Assembly (NCBI RefSeq): GCF_022759505.1 | Contig: NZ_CP094289.1 | Span: forward strand, 2,108,001 to 2,172,000 | Direction: 5' to 3' | Length of the DNA: 64,000 nt | Origin: Georgenia sp. TF02-10 | GTDB taxonomy: Bacteria; Actinomycetota; Actinomycetes; Actinomycetales; Actinomycetaceae | Part shown: one piece after another, positions 34,652 through 43,876 of the stretch | Layout: every line of letters starts with the position of its first letter | Numbering within the stretch: position 1 is the first letter of the stretch | Notes under the pieces: generated by a model | What the model was told of the DNA's origin: nothing | What the model saw: the letters and a program-made list of their open reading frames with translations, nothing else | The model's database searches: none | Made by a program: the position numbers and the translations under genes

Positions 34652-35863
34652 TCAGTGCGAGCGGCCGACCCGGGAGGTGAACTCCTCCCGCGCCCGGGCC
34701 ACCCGCTCCAGCAGCTCGGCCTCGTCCTGCCGGGCCCGCGGGTCGCGCCCGGACAGGGACCGCTGGCGCGCGTAGGCCAGCGCGCTCGCCGCCGACTGGA
34801 ACTCGCGCATCGCTGCGGCGGCGTCCGGTCCCCCGGCGTCTGCCCAGCGACGGGCTGCGCGGCGCCCGGCCAAGGAGGTGAGCATGGTGACCTCGTAGGG
34901 GGCGAACCAACCGGCCTGGGCGTACTCGGTGAGGCGGTGGCCGATGGTGGCCCGTTCGTCGTTGCGCAGCCAGAGCACGAGGACGATCCCGGCGGCGAAG
35001 AGCGGGATCTCGAAGACCCAGTACAGGACGCCGTAGAGGGACAGCGCGGCGGAGGCGTTCCAGACCGCATGCAGGATGACCGCGCCGAACCAGCCGAGCG
35101 GGGCGAGGTACAGCCAGGACCACCGGCCGGCGCGCGAGGCGTAGCCCAGCGCGATCCCGATGCAGGCGGTGAAGGTGACGTGGGCGAACGGCCCGATGAT
35201 CGCCCGGGAGAGGAAGACCTGCGGCAGGGTCTCCTGGTACTGGACGAAGTAGAGGATGTTCTCGGTGAAGGCGAAGCCGGCGGCCACCACGCCGGCGTAG
35301 ACGATGCCGTCCACCGGGCCGTCGAAGGAGCGGCGGTGCAGCAGGAAGATCAGCAGCACCCCCAGGCCCTTGGCGCTCTCCTCCACGAGCGGTGCGCCGA
35401 CGACGCTGCTCACCACCGAGGCGACCGTCGCGTCCCCGGTGCTCACGTACACCGAGGCGGTGATCAGCTCGTTGAAGATCAGGGCGACGGCGGTGGAGAC
35501 TCCCACCCCCCAGACCAGTGCCGTGAGCAGCACCCAGCGAGGTTCTGGCTCCCACCGGTCCACCCAGCGCACGACCAGCAGCACCACGAGCAGGGGGATG
35601 AAGGCGAGGCCGCCGGCGACGGCAGTGGCGCTCGCGCCGCCCTCGGCCAGGACCAGGGAGAGCACCCAGACCAGGCCGGCCAGGCCGAGGGCGATGCCGA
35701 AGACCTCGAGGACGAGGACGGGGGTGCGACGCCGGGGGACCGGCCGCCAGCCGGGTCCCCCGGCCAGCATGGGGCCGCGCTCGGGAGCGGCCGGCACGGG
35801 GGCAGCCGCGGCCGCGTGCCACCCGGCGCCCGTCGCCGGGGCGGGGTGACCGGGGTTCGCCAT
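34652..35863 (-). CDS. PrsW-family intramembrane protease
   Basis: A 403-aa multi-pass membrane protein. It shows the PrsW markers: APLVEESAKGLGV (the EExxK motif, about residue 165), FAFTENILYFVQY, FAHVTFTACIGIALG and LHAVWNASA. Family members such as PrsW of Bacillus cut anti-sigma factors within the membrane. The N-terminal ~55 residues are Ala/Pro-rich and cytoplasmic. ATG 35863 is chosen; a longer frame runs through the tandem repeat array just upstream and is not a real extension. The C-terminus is charged and helical. Confidence 0.85.
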   Translation of the reverse strand: MANPGHPAPATGAGWHAAAAAPVPAAPERGPMLAGGPGWRPVPRRRTPVLVLEVFGIALGLAGLVWVLSLVLAEGGASATAVAGGLAFIPLLVVLLVVRWVDRWEPEPRWVLLTALVWGVGVSTAVALIFNELITASVYVSTGDATVASVVSSVVGAPLVEESAKGLGVLLIFLLHRRSFDGPVDGIVYAGVVAAGFAFTENILYFVQYQETLPQVFLSRAIIGPFAHVTFTACIGIALGYASRAGRWSWLYLAPLGWFGAVILHAVWNASAALSLYGVLYWVFEIPLFAAGIVLVLWLRNDERATIGHRLTEYAQAGWFAPYEVTMLTSLAGRRAARRWADAGGPDAAAAMREFQSAASALAYARQRSLSGRDPRARQDEAELLERVARAREEFTSRVGRSH

Positions 35864-35888
35864 GGCGCACACCCTATGGGTCGGTGCC

Positions 35889-36026
35889 GCTGCCGGCTCT
35901 CCGGCATGAGGCCGCTGCCGGCTCTCCGGCATGAGACCGCTGCCGGCTCTCCGGCATGAGACCGCTGCCGGCTCTCCGGCATGAGACCGCTGCCGGCTCT
36001 CCGGCATGAGACCGCTGCCGGCTCCG
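35889..36026. repeat. 25-bp tandem hairpin array B (5 copies plus a partial)
   Basis: Copies start at 35889, 35914, 35939, 35964 and 35989, with a 12-bp partial at 36014. On the minus strand each reads GGTCTCATGCC (first copy GGCCTCATG), then a 6-bp stem with a 4-nt loop (TGCCGG-AGAG-CCGGCA). Period and head match array A at 97-196, but the stem differs by paired changes. The array lies 26 bp upstream of the prsW start. It has no spacers and is not CRISPR. Confidence 0.9.
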
Positions 36027-36135
36027 TCGAGGCCCGGGGGCCACGTGCCCGTCGTGCGCCGCTCGATCCGCTACCGCGCCTCCGGGCGGAGGACTGTCGG
36101 GCGACGTGCTCCGCGCGGGCCGGCGCCGGCACCCC

Positions 36136-36334
36136 CTGACCAGGATCCACTCCGGAGTGGAAAATGTGCCATATACGGCTGACATCCACTCCGGAGTGGA
36201 TTTTGGTCACCAGAATCCGCTCCGGAGCCGATCGCAGTTACCCGGATCCACTCCGGAGCTGAAAATGCGTGCTACATGACGAGAATCGACTCCGGAGTCG
36301 ATCCTGGTGACCGAGATCCACTCCGGAGGCGAGC
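36136..36334. repeat. two-level array of CTCCGGAG-centred palindromes
   Basis: Six palindromes share the core CTCCGGAG; the best are TCCACTCCGGAGTGGA (36146), ATCCACTCCGGAGTGGAT (36184) and ATCGACTCCGGAGTCGAT (36285). Core-to-core distances are 39, 31, 31, 39 and 31 bp, so copies 1-3 repeat as copies 4-6 with a period of 101 bp. The long spacers begin GAAAATG; the short ones contain GGTCACC, GTTACCC or GGTGACC. A further duplicated GGCGCCGCCCGGTCA follows at about 36398 and 36427. No gene lies between 35864 and 36443. Confidence 0.9.
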
Positions 36335-36443
36335 ACCGGCCAGGGCCGGCCACGGGCACCGACACGAACGGATTCAGCCAAGCCAGGTCGCGGCGCCGCC
36401 CGGTCAGACCTGGCGCCACCCACCCAGTCACGGCGCCGCCCGG

Positions 36444-37037
36444 TCACGCCACCGCGTCGTCCAGGTCCACCGGCTCGGGCAGCGGGGCGCGGCCGGCGAG
36501 GTGGAACAGCCGCACGACCGGGTTCGCGCGCACCCGCCGGGCCTCCCCCACGTGGGTGTTGTGGAAGCGGCGGGCGAGCTGGAGGCGGTAGCAGGCGCGC
36601 TCCAGGTCGGCCAGGGGCTGCGCGGAGCGCGGGTCGGCGGCCAGCGCGGCCCGCTCGGCGCTGTCCCCGAGCACCTCCCGCAGGGTGCGGCTCAGCTCGC
36701 TCTCCACCAGCCGGCGGTCCGGCCCGGGCCGGTCCTCGTCGAGGTCGGCGACGGCGGGTCCCTCGAGGTGGTCCCCCACCAGCGGGGCGGACGCGGCGTC
36801 GATCGCCCGCAGCGCGGCGTCGGCGACCACCAGGGCCTCGGCGGGCTCCAGCGCGCCGGACGCGGCCAGCTCCTGCGCGGCGGCCGCGCGGCGGAAGAGC
36901 TGGGTCTCGAGCGTGGCCCGGGAGCGGAGCACGGTCTTGTGCAGCCGGTCCACCCGGGACGCCTGCTGCAGCAGCAGGGCGGCGACGACGACGAGCACCA
37001 CCACGACGCCGAGCAGCACCCACGCGGTGTCCCCCAC
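36444..37037 (-). CDS. LemA-like membrane-anchored protein
   Basis: A 197-aa protein with one N-terminal TM (WVLLGVVVVLVVVAALLL), then a helical domain. The C-terminal block RFHNTHVGEARRVRANPVVRLF resembles the end of LemA-family proteins, whose role is poorly known. It starts at GTG 37037 directly after the pimA stop (TAG), with GGGGAGG 6 bases upstream. It therefore belongs to the PIM biosynthesis operon, which suggests a link to the cell envelope. Confidence 0.7.
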   Translation of the reverse strand: MGDTAWVLLGVVVVLVVVAALLLQQASRVDRLHKTVLRSRATLETQLFRRAAAAQELAASGALEPAEALVVADAALRAIDAASAPLVGDHLEGPAVADLDEDRPGPDRRLVESELSRTLREVLGDSAERAALAADPRSAQPLADLERACYRLQLARRFHNTHVGEARRVRANPVVRLFHLAGRAPLPEPVDLDDAVA

Positions 37038-38225
37038 CTACGCCTCCCCCGACCCGGTGGCGGCCCGCAGCAGCCCCATCGCGGTCCGGGTCCGCGGGTC
37101 CTCCCGCACCGGGGCGGCGGCGGTGGCCAGGACCGTCTCGTACACCGCGAGCACCTGGCCGGTCACCACCGACCAGTCGTAGCTGCGGGCCGCCCGGGCG
37201 CCGGCCTGCCGCACGGCGTCGCTGCCCGCAGGGTCGGTCAGCGCCGCGACCAGGGTGGCGGCCAGGCTGGCCGGGTCCCCCCGGCCGAACAGCCGGCCAT
37301 ACCGGCCGCCGTCGAGAACCGCCTGGAAGGCCGGCAGGTCGGCGGCGACGACGAGGGTGCCGGCGCTGAGCGCCTCGACGAGCACGATGCCGAAGCTCTC
37401 CCCCCCGGTCTGCGGGGCGACGTAGGCGTCGACCGAGGCGAACAGGCTGGCCTTCTCCGCGTCGGTGATCCCGCCGAGGAACTCCACCGCGTCGCCGTAC
37501 CGGGCGAGCAGCGCCCGTTCCTCCGCCGCCTCCCCCCGGCCGGCGATGAGGAACCGGGCGCCGGGGACCTCGGCCAGGACCGGGCCGACGGCGGCGGCCA
37601 GCACGGGCAGCCCCTTGCGCGGCTCGTCCAGCCGGCCGAGGAAGGCGACGGTGGGCCGCTCGGGCGTGCCGACCCAGCGCGGGTCGGGCCGGGCGGCGGC
37701 GAAGGTGTCCACGTACACCCCGTTGGGGATGACGACGGCGTCCCCGCCCACGTGCTGCACCACCGTGCGGCGGGCCTCCTCGGACACGGCGATCCGGGCG
37801 GCGATCTTCTCGAACATCGGCACCACGACCGGGGAGATCGCCTGCAGGGCCCGGGAGCGTTCCATCGCGGAGTGGAAGGTGGCCACCACCGGCCCCTGCG
37901 CCGCCCACAGCGCCCGCATGCTCAGCGAGGGGTTGTACGGCTCGTGCAGGTGCAGGACGTCGAAGGCGCCCTCGTCCACCCACCGCCGGACCCGGGCGCC
38001 GACGACCGGGCCGAAGCTGAGCCGGGCGACCGAGCCGTTGTACGGGATCGCCAGGGCCCGGCCGGCGGGGACCACGTAGTCGGGCAGGTCGGTGCCCTCC
38101 TCGGCGGGGGCCAGGACGGAGACGCGGTGCCCCCGGCGGCGGAGCTCCTCGGCGAGGTCGCGGACGTGGAACTGCACCCCGCCGGGCACGTCGAAGGAGA
38201 AGGGGCAGACGATCCCGACGCGCAT
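37038..38225 (-). CDS. pimA: phosphatidylinositol alpha-mannosyltransferase PimA
   Basis: A 395-aa GT4 glycosyltransferase adding the first mannose from GDP-mannose to phosphatidylinositol on the inner membrane face. The N-terminal MRVGIVCPFSFDVPGGVQFH, PYNGSVARLSFGP and LHLHEPYNPSLSM match actinobacterial PimA. The donor-side motif GGESFGIVLVEALSAGT holds the GT4 E-x7-E. It overlaps patA by one base (TGATG), forming the pgsA-patA-pimA operon. Confidence 0.93.
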   Translation of the reverse strand: MRVGIVCPFSFDVPGGVQFHVRDLAEELRRRGHRVSVLAPAEEGTDLPDYVVPAGRALAIPYNGSVARLSFGPVVGARVRRWVDEGAFDVLHLHEPYNPSLSMRALWAAQGPVVATFHSAMERSRALQAISPVVVPMFEKIAARIAVSEEARRTVVQHVGGDAVVIPNGVYVDTFAAARPDPRWVGTPERPTVAFLGRLDEPRKGLPVLAAAVGPVLAEVPGARFLIAGRGEAAEERALLARYGDAVEFLGGITDAEKASLFASVDAYVAPQTGGESFGIVLVEALSAGTLVVAADLPAFQAVLDGGRYGRLFGRGDPASLAATLVAALTDPAGSDAVRQAGARAARSYDWSVVTGQVLAVYETVLATAAAPVREDPRTRTAMGLLRAATGSGEA

Positions 38226-39361
38226 CAGGCCGTCCCGTCCCCGCGTGCGGGATCGGCGGTGCGGCCGACGGCGCCCGGTGCCGGTGGGGTGGCCGGGTCG
38301 CCGACGACGGCGCCCGGTGCCGGTGGGGTGGCCGGGTCGCCGACGACGCCGCCCGGGGCCGGTGGTGTGGCCGGGTCGCCGCTGCCGCCGCCCGGGGCCG
38401 GCCCGCCCGCCCGGTCACCGCTGCCGGCGGACGCGGCCGCCGGGGCCAGGCGCGCGGGGTCCAGGTCGGCGAGGAAGACCTTCTGCAGCATGTGCCAGTC
38501 GGTGGGGTGAGCGCGGACAAAGGCGCCGAGGAAGTCGACCCACCGCTGGGTGAGGTCGCCGACCGCGGGCCGCTCGCCGTCGGCGAGCAACGGCGCGGAG
38601 AATTCGACGACGATGCCCCAGCGGCTGCCCGCCGCCCGCTGGCGGGCACCGGTGAGCCGCTCGTGCCGGATGCCGACGGCGTACAGCGGGCGCGCGATCG
38701 CCAGCGCTAGGGCGGCCGGGCCGGCCGCCACCCGGGCCCGGTGCCCCGCGAGGTCGACGTCGACGCCGGTGCGGGACAGGTCCCGGTCGGCCAGCAGCGG
38801 GGTGATGAAGGTCTGGCCGCGGGCGCGGCGCAGCAGGGTGCGGAAGGTGGACCCGCCCTTCTCCAGCGGCACGATCGTCATGCCCAGGCCCTGCCGGAAG
38901 TCGAGGAACCCGCGGAAGAGCTCCTCCGGCTCCAGGTGCTCGGCGACGGTGAGCACCTCGCCGAGCTCGTAGCTGGCCCACGCCCCGGCCAGGTCCCAGT
39001 TCCCGGCGTGGCCGAGCGCGCAGACGACCGACCCCTCGGCCAGGTCCGCCCGCACCGGGTCGGCGCCGACGGTGCGGACCCGGGCGCGGATCTGGTCTGG
39101 GGTCAGCCGCGGCAGGCGGAAGACCTCGTAGTAGTAGCGCAGGTAGGACCGCATGCCGGCCCGGGAGAGGCGGCGCAGCGCGCGCCGGCCCAGCCCGGGC
39201 CGCAGCCGGGCGAGGTTGCGCTCGAGCTGGCGCACGCCGTCGCCGTGGGCCGCCCAGGCCACGTCCGCAGCGGCGGCGAACAGGGCCTGGCCGAGGGGCT
39301 CGGGCAGGTGGGCGACGGCGCCGTTCGCGAGGCCGAAGAGCCGGACGACGTCGAGCCTCAC
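38225..39361 (-). CDS. patA: phosphatidylinositol mannoside acyltransferase (PatA-like)
   Basis: A 378-aa LpxL-type acyltransferase that would acylate PIM on mannose or inositol. The catalytic HxxxxD is HAGNWD near residue 118, and TPLLADRDLSRTGVDVDLAG is the acceptor region. After residue ~325 the protein ends in a 13-residue tandem repeat (GDPATPPAPGAVV) that is not part of the enzyme fold. It lies between pgsA and pimA with 1- to 4-base overlaps. Confidence 0.9.
   Translation of the reverse strand: MRLDVVRLFGLANGAVAHLPEPLGQALFAAAADVAWAAHGDGVRQLERNLARLRPGLGRRALRRLSRAGMRSYLRYYYEVFRLPRLTPDQIRARVRTVGADPVRADLAEGSVVCALGHAGNWDLAGAWASYELGEVLTVAEHLEPEELFRGFLDFRQGLGMTIVPLEKGGSTFRTLLRRARGQTFITPLLADRDLSRTGVDVDLAGHRARVAAGPAALALAIARPLYAVGIRHERLTGARQRAAGSRWGIVVEFSAPLLADGERPAVGDLTQRWVDFLGAFVRAHPTDWHMLQKVFLADLDPARLAPAAASAGSGDRAGGPAPGGGSGDPATPPAPGGVVGDPATPPAPGAVVGDPATPPAPGAVGRTADPARGDGTA
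38263..38400. repeat. 39-bp coding tandem repeat in patA
   Basis: Four units with a 39-bp period (the landmark CGCCCGG at 38272, 38311, 38350 and 38389) encode the Pro/Ala-rich tail of PatA. The period is a multiple of three, so unit number can vary without shifting the frame. Confidence 0.85.
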
Positions 39362-40188
39362 CGGCCCCGCCCCCCGGAGCCGCGGCCCGGCCCGCCGGGG
39401 ACACGGCCGGCCCGGTCGGTCCGCCCACGGCCGGCCCGGTCGGTCCGCCCACGGCCGGCCCGGTCGGTGCGACCGCGGGTGGCCAGCCCCCGGCCCGCCG
39501 GGTCGGTCCGCCCGGGCCCCGCCGGGCTGCCGGCACCGCCCGGCCCCAGGGGAGCGTCGGGACCGTCAGCGCCGGCGTGGGCCTGCCGGTGCACGGTGAC
39601 CATCCGCTGGCCGATGGTGACGGCGCTGGCGACGGCGAGCAGGGCCAGGGCCACGGTCAGGACGGCGACCGGCAGCCCGAGCCCCACCAGGAGGGTGGCG
39701 ACCAGGACGACCAAGATCCGGTCCGCCCGCTCGGCCAGCCCGACGTCGGCGCGCATCCCCAGCCCCTCGGCGCGGGCCTTGGCGTACGGCACCACCGAGC
39801 CCAGCACCAGGCAGGCCAGCGCCAGGGCGGTCGTCACCGCCCCGACGGTGCCGGTGAGGTGGTGCACGGACCACAGCAGCAGCCCGGAGAAGATGGCGGC
39901 GTCGGAGATGCGGTCCAGGGTGGAGTCGAGGAAGGCGCCCCACCGGGAGGTCCGTCCGGTCAGCCGGGCCATCTGCCCGTCCAGGTTGTCCCCGAGCACC
40001 ACTGCCCCGAGCACCAGGGCCCCGGCCGTGAGGTGCCCAGTGGGCAGCAGCGTCAGCGCCGCCACCGTGGTGGCCACGGTGCCGGCGACGGTGACGGCGT
40101 CGGGGCTGACGCCCAGCCGGACCAGCGCACGGGCCGCGGGCCCGAAGACCGCCCGGGCGAAGCCCCGGCCGCGGCGGCTCAGGACCAC
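39358..40188 (-). CDS. pgsA: phosphatidylinositol phosphate synthase (CDP-alcohol phosphatidyltransferase)
   Basis: A 276-aa membrane enzyme joining CDP-diacylglycerol and inositol phosphate, the entry step to PI and PIMs. The family motif is complete: DNLDGQMARLTGRTSRWGAF then LDSTLD (D-x2-DG-x2-AR-x8-G-x3-D-x3-D, about residues 70-95). Helices lie on both sides. The last ~55 residues carry a basic 8-residue repeat, GRTDRAGR. GTG 40188 overlaps the HIT gene end by 10 bases. Neighbours patA and pimA support the PI assignment. Confidence 0.92.
   Translation of the reverse strand: MVLSRRGRGFARAVFGPAARALVRLGVSPDAVTVAGTVATTVAALTLLPTGHLTAGALVLGAVVLGDNLDGQMARLTGRTSRWGAFLDSTLDRISDAAIFSGLLLWSVHHLTGTVGAVTTALALACLVLGSVVPYAKARAEGLGMRADVGLAERADRILVVLVATLLVGLGLPVAVLTVALALLAVASAVTIGQRMVTVHRQAHAGADGPDAPLGPGGAGSPAGPGRTDPAGRGLATRGRTDRAGRGRTDRAGRGRTDRAGRVPGGPGRGSGGRGR
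39402..39472. repeat. 24-bp coding tandem repeat in pgsA
   Basis: Three copies of a 24-bp unit containing ACGGCCGGCCCGGTCGGT (starts 39403, 39427, 39451) encode the basic GRTDRAGR tail of PgsA. The period keeps the reading frame. Confidence 0.85.
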
Positions 40189-40877
40189 GGCGCCGCCTCC
40201 GCCGGGGCCTCGTCCGCCGGCGCCGCCTCCGCCGGGGCATTCGCCTCGCCGTCCGCCGGGGCCTCGTCCACAGCGGTGCCGCCACCCGGGCCCTCGTCCG
40301 GCCACGCCGCGGCCAGCAGCTCGCGGGTCTCGCCCAGCACCTGGGGCAGGGCCTTGGTGCGGGCGATGATGGGCAGGAAGTTCGCGTCCCCGCCCCACCG
40401 CGGCACGACGTGCTGGTGCAGGTGCGCGGCGATCCCCGCGCCGGCCACCGCGCCCTGGTTCATGCCCAGGTTGAACCCGTGCGGGGCCGAGACGGCGCGG
40501 GCCACGCGCATCGCGGTCGCGGTGGTCTCGCCGATCTCGGCCCGCTCCTCGGCGGAAAGGTCGGTGTAGTCCGGCACGTGCCGGTACGGGCAGACCAGCA
40601 GGTGGCCGGGGTTGTACGGGTAAAGGTTGAGCACCACGTACGCCGTGCGGCCGCGGTGGACGACCAGGGCGTCGGCGTCGTCGCGGCGCGGGGCGGAGCA
40701 GAACGGGCAGGCCTCCGCCCCGTCGTCGACGGGCTTGTCCTGCCCGCCGACGTACACCATCCGGTGCGGGGTCCACAGCCGCTGCAGCGCGTCCGGGACC
40801 CGGGGGTGGCCGGCCGCGTCCTCGACGGCGCCCGGCTGGTCCGCCGCCCGACCGGCGGGGTCCCCCGGGCCCGTCAC
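40179..40877 (-). CDS. HIT-domain hydrolase, Ap4A phosphorylase-like
   Basis: A 232-aa protein with the histidine triad HLHQHVVP near residue 155 and the N-terminal [25 protein letters not shown] and FNLGMNQG of the actinobacterial Ap4A phosphorylase/hydrolase group. It would split dinucleoside polyphosphates. The last ~35 residues are an Ala/Glu/Pro-rich repeat ([12 protein letters not shown]). The GTG overlaps the thrS stop (GTGA at 40874-40877). The thrS-HIT-pgsA order is typical for Actinobacteria. Confidence 0.92.
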   Translation of the reverse strand: MTGPGDPAGRAADQPGAVEDAAGHPRVPDALQRLWTPHRMVYVGGQDKPVDDGAEACPFCSAPRRDDADALVVHRGRTAYVVLNLYPYNPGHLLVCPYRHVPDYTDLSAEERAEIGETTATAMRVARAVSAPHGFNLGMNQGAVAGAGIAAHLHQHVVPRWGGDANFLPIIARTKALPQVLGETRELLAAAWPDEGPGGGTAVDEAPADGEANAPAEAAPADEAPAEAAPWS

Positions 40878-42895
40878 ACCTGCTCCCGCGCCGCGATCCG
40901 CGCCACGATCTCCTCCACCGCGTCCCCGACCGGCACCTTGTTCCGCTGGGAGCCGTCCCGGTAGCGGAAGGACACCGCGCCGGCCTCGACGTCCTCCCCG
41001 CCCGCGATGAGCACGAACGGCACCTTCTCCTTGGCGGCGTTGCGGATCTTCTTGCCGAACCGGTCGTCGGAGGTGTCCAGCTCGCAGCGCACCCCGCGGG
41101 CCCGCAGCTGGTCCAGGACCCCGCGCAGGTAGTCGTCGAAGACGTCCGCCACCGGCACCCCGACCACCTGCACCGGCGCGAGCCAGGCCGGGAACGCGCC
41201 GGCGTAGTGCTCGGTGAGGACGGCGAAGAACCGCTCAATGGAGCCGAACAGGGCCCGGTGGATCATCACCGGGCGCTGCCGGGAGCCGTCGGCGGCGGTG
41301 TACTCCAGGTCGAAGAGCTCGGGGAAGTTGAAGTCCAGCTGGATGGTGGACATCTGCCAGGTGCGGCCGATCGCGTCCCTGGCCTGCACCGAGATCTTCG
41401 GGCCGTAGAACGCCGCCCCGCCCGGGTCGGCGACGAGCTCCAGGCCGGTGGCCGCGCCGACCTCGGCCAGGGTCGCGGTGGCCTCCGCCCACGCCTCGTC
41501 CGAGCCGACGAACTTCTCCGGGTCCTTGGTGGAGAGCTCGAGGTAGAAGTCCTCCAGCCCGTAGTCCTTCAGCAGGCCCAGGACGAACCGCAGCGTGGTG
41601 GCGAGCTCGCCGGCCATCTGCTCGCGGGTGCAGTAGATGTGGGCGTCGTCCTGGGTGAAGCCGCGGGCCCGGGTCAGCCCGTGCACGACACCGGACTTCT
41701 CGTTGCGGTAGACGGTGCCGAACTCGAACAGCCGCAGCGGCAGGTCCCGGTAGGACCGCCCGCGGGAGCGGTAGACCAGGTTGTGCATCGGGCAGTTCAT
41801 CGGCTTGAGGTAGTAGTCCTGGCCGGGCTTGCGCACGGTGCCGTCCGCGTCGACGACGGCGTCGAGCTGCATGGGCGGGAACATCGCGTCCCGGTACCAG
41901 TCCAGGTGCCCGGAGGTCTCGAAGAGCTGGCCCTTGGTGATGTGCGGGGTGCTGACGAAGGAGTACCCCTCCTCCAGGTGCCGGCGGCGGGAGTAGTTCT
42001 CCATCTCCATCCGGATGATCCCGCCCTTGGGGTGGAACACCGCCAGGCCGGAGCCGATCTCGTCGGGGAAGGAGAACAGGTCCAGCTCGGCGCCCAGGCG
42101 CCGGTGGTCGCGCCGCTCGGCCTCGGCGAGGCGCTCGGTGTAGGCCCTGAGCTCGTCCTTGCTCGGCCAGGCAGTGCCGTAGATCCGCTGGAGCTGGGGG
42201 TTCTTCTCGCTGCCCCGCCAGTAGGCGGCCGCGGAGCGCATGAGCGCGAAGCCGTTGCCGAGGAGCTTGGTGGAGGGCAGGTGCGGCCCGCGGCACAGGT
42301 CCTTCCAGGCCACCTCCCCGCCGCGCCGGACGTTGTCGTAGATGGTCAGCTCCCCGCCGCCGACCTCCACCTCGGCGCCCTCGGCGACCTCGCCGTCGGC
42401 GGACCCGCCGGGCCCCTTCAGCCCGATGAGCTCGAGCTTGTAGGGCTCGGCCGCGAGCTCGGCGCGGGCCTCGTCCTCGGTGACCACCCGCCGTCGGAAG
42501 GTCTGGCCCTCCTTGGCGATCCGGGCCATCACCTTCTCCAGCGCCCGGAGGTCCTCGGGGGTGAAGGGGGTGGCGACGTCGAAGTCGTAGTAGAAGCCGT
42601 CGGTGATCGGCGGGCCGATGCCGAGCTTGGCGTCCGGGTTGACCTGCTGCACCGCCTGGGCCAGGACGTGGGCGGCGGAGTGTCGCAGGATGGCCAGCCC
42701 GTCCGGGCTGCCCAGGGTGACCGGCTCGACGGCGGCCCGGTCCGGCAGCGTGGCCAGCTCGGTGCTCAGGTCCCGCAGCTCCCCGTCCACCCGGAGGGCG
42801 ACGACGTCGGGCCGGCCGGGGAAGATGTCGGCGCCCGTGGACCCGGTGACCTGCTGCTCGACGCCGTCGATGATCAGGTGGTACTGGGCTGGCAC
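40874..42895 (-). CDS. thrS: threonyl-tRNA synthetase
   Basis: A 673-aa class II synthetase. An N-terminal TGS domain is followed by an editing domain with HSAAHVLAQ (HxxxH) and the catalytic core: [31 protein letters not shown] and [14 protein letters not shown]. The C-terminal anticodon domain is [16 protein letters not shown]. Zinc ligands in MNCPMH, DDAHIYC and IHRAL are present. It starts at GTG 42895. I see no T-box-like leader upstream. It heads the thrS-HIT-pgsA-patA-pimA-lemA operon. Confidence 0.97.
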   Translation of the reverse strand: MPAQYHLIIDGVEQQVTGSTGADIFPGRPDVVALRVDGELRDLSTELATLPDRAAVEPVTLGSPDGLAILRHSAAHVLAQAVQQVNPDAKLGIGPPITDGFYYDFDVATPFTPEDLRALEKVMARIAKEGQTFRRRVVTEDEARAELAAEPYKLELIGLKGPGGSADGEVAEGAEVEVGGGELTIYDNVRRGGEVAWKDLCRGPHLPSTKLLGNGFALMRSAAAYWRGSEKNPQLQRIYGTAWPSKDELRAYTERLAEAERRDHRRLGAELDLFSFPDEIGSGLAVFHPKGGIIRMEMENYSRRRHLEEGYSFVSTPHITKGQLFETSGHLDWYRDAMFPPMQLDAVVDADGTVRKPGQDYYLKPMNCPMHNLVYRSRGRSYRDLPLRLFEFGTVYRNEKSGVVHGLTRARGFTQDDAHIYCTREQMAGELATTLRFVLGLLKDYGLEDFYLELSTKDPEKFVGSDEAWAEATATLAEVGAATGLELVADPGGAAFYGPKISVQARDAIGRTWQMSTIQLDFNFPELFDLEYTAADGSRQRPVMIHRALFGSIERFFAVLTEHYAGAFPAWLAPVQVVGVPVADVFDDYLRGVLDQLRARGVRCELDTSDDRFGKKIRNAAKEKVPFVLIAGGEDVEAGAVSFRYRDGSQRNKVPVGDAVEEIVARIAAREQV

Positions 42896-43554
42896 GGTGG
42901 CTCCCGGGCTGGTGCGGAACAGGACCTAGCGATCCTACCGACGGCGACCTGCCGGCAGCGCCGACGCCGGGCCGGGTCGGTCGGGGACAGCCGGCAGTGA
43001 CGAGCCGCGCGGGCACCGCCGACGTCGCGGGATGCACTCGGGCACAGCGAGCCGCTCCGGCGCCCCGCGCCGACAGGCATGGCTGCGTAGAATTCAAGCC
43101 TCCGCGACCGGAGGTCAGTCGTGCCGATCATCCGCCGGCTCAGCACCTGCCCAGCGACATTGGGGGTGCGGTGCGTGAACGAGTGTGCTCGTCTCGGAGA
43201 CGACCTGCTCGAAGGCGAGCGCACGTGATGCGGCAGACAACGCTGACCCACGAGATTCCTCGCACCCTCATCGAGCTGCTCTACCTCCGGTCGGCGAGCG
43301 GTCTGGACGAGGGCGAGTTCCTGCGCCTCGGTGACCTTCCAGGTCTCAGCCAAGACGTCGACGTCGTCGCGCCTCGTCCCATCACTGCTACCGAGTGGAT
43401 CCCCCTGTGGCGAGGTGAAGTCCGACGGCTGGGGACCCGTGGGGTCCACGACCCACATGAGGGCGAGGTCCACGCCCGCCTCCTCGCCGGGTCTTGAGCA
43501 GGAGGCGCTGCAGACCTGGATCATCGAGACCACCTCAGCCGCTACCGAACGCGC
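42896..43554. other. gene-poor segment at the left edge of the accessory region
   Basis: Frames of moderate length exist on both strands (a plus-strand frame from ATG 43228 beginning MRQTTLTHEIPRTLIELLYL; a minus-strand frame reading VDLALMWVVDPTGPQPSDF), but I recognise neither. The sequence is less GC-rich than the core genes on the left. It may hold decayed genes. Confidence 0.4.
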
Positions 43555-43752
43555 GTGATCGGGCCGGGTGGGAGGGCAGCGCTGGCAGTCGAAGCATCGG
43601 CGGCGATTGTCGCGGGCAGGACGATCGGGTTGTTGCCGCTCGCCGGCGAGTACATCGCTGTTCCGGGTCCCGCCCTGATCTTGGTGAGCGAATCAGTACG
43701 ATGCGACACGAGACGGTACGCCACCCTGCTGGAAGGCCTCAGCGCCGAGTAG
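43555..43752 (+). CDS. possible small hypothetical protein
   Basis: A 65-codon frame from GTG 43555 (VIGPGGRAALAVEASAAIVA) to the TAG at 43750-43752. The composition is protein-like, with a hydrophobic middle (GLLPLAGEYIAVPGPALILV). The frame is open upstream of the GTG, so it may be the 3' part of a damaged gene. No family is recognised. Confidence 0.3.
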   Translation: MIGPGGRAALAVEASAAIVAGRTIGLLPLAGEYIAVPGPALILVSESVRCDTRRYATLLEGLSAE

Positions 43753-43876
43753 AGCACCGGTGATCGGCTCAGGTGAGCGTCGCGCGAGTACGACACCTTC
43801 GTCATCGAGTGCGAACGAGACCAACGATGGCCGGAGCTCTAGATACCGGAATGCCGGGGTTCGAGGATGCCATCCT

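Noticed and set aside
42896-43100. T-box riboswitch upstream of thrS
   Set aside because: No T-box-like conserved sequence or terminator/antiterminator pair was seen near the GTG start.
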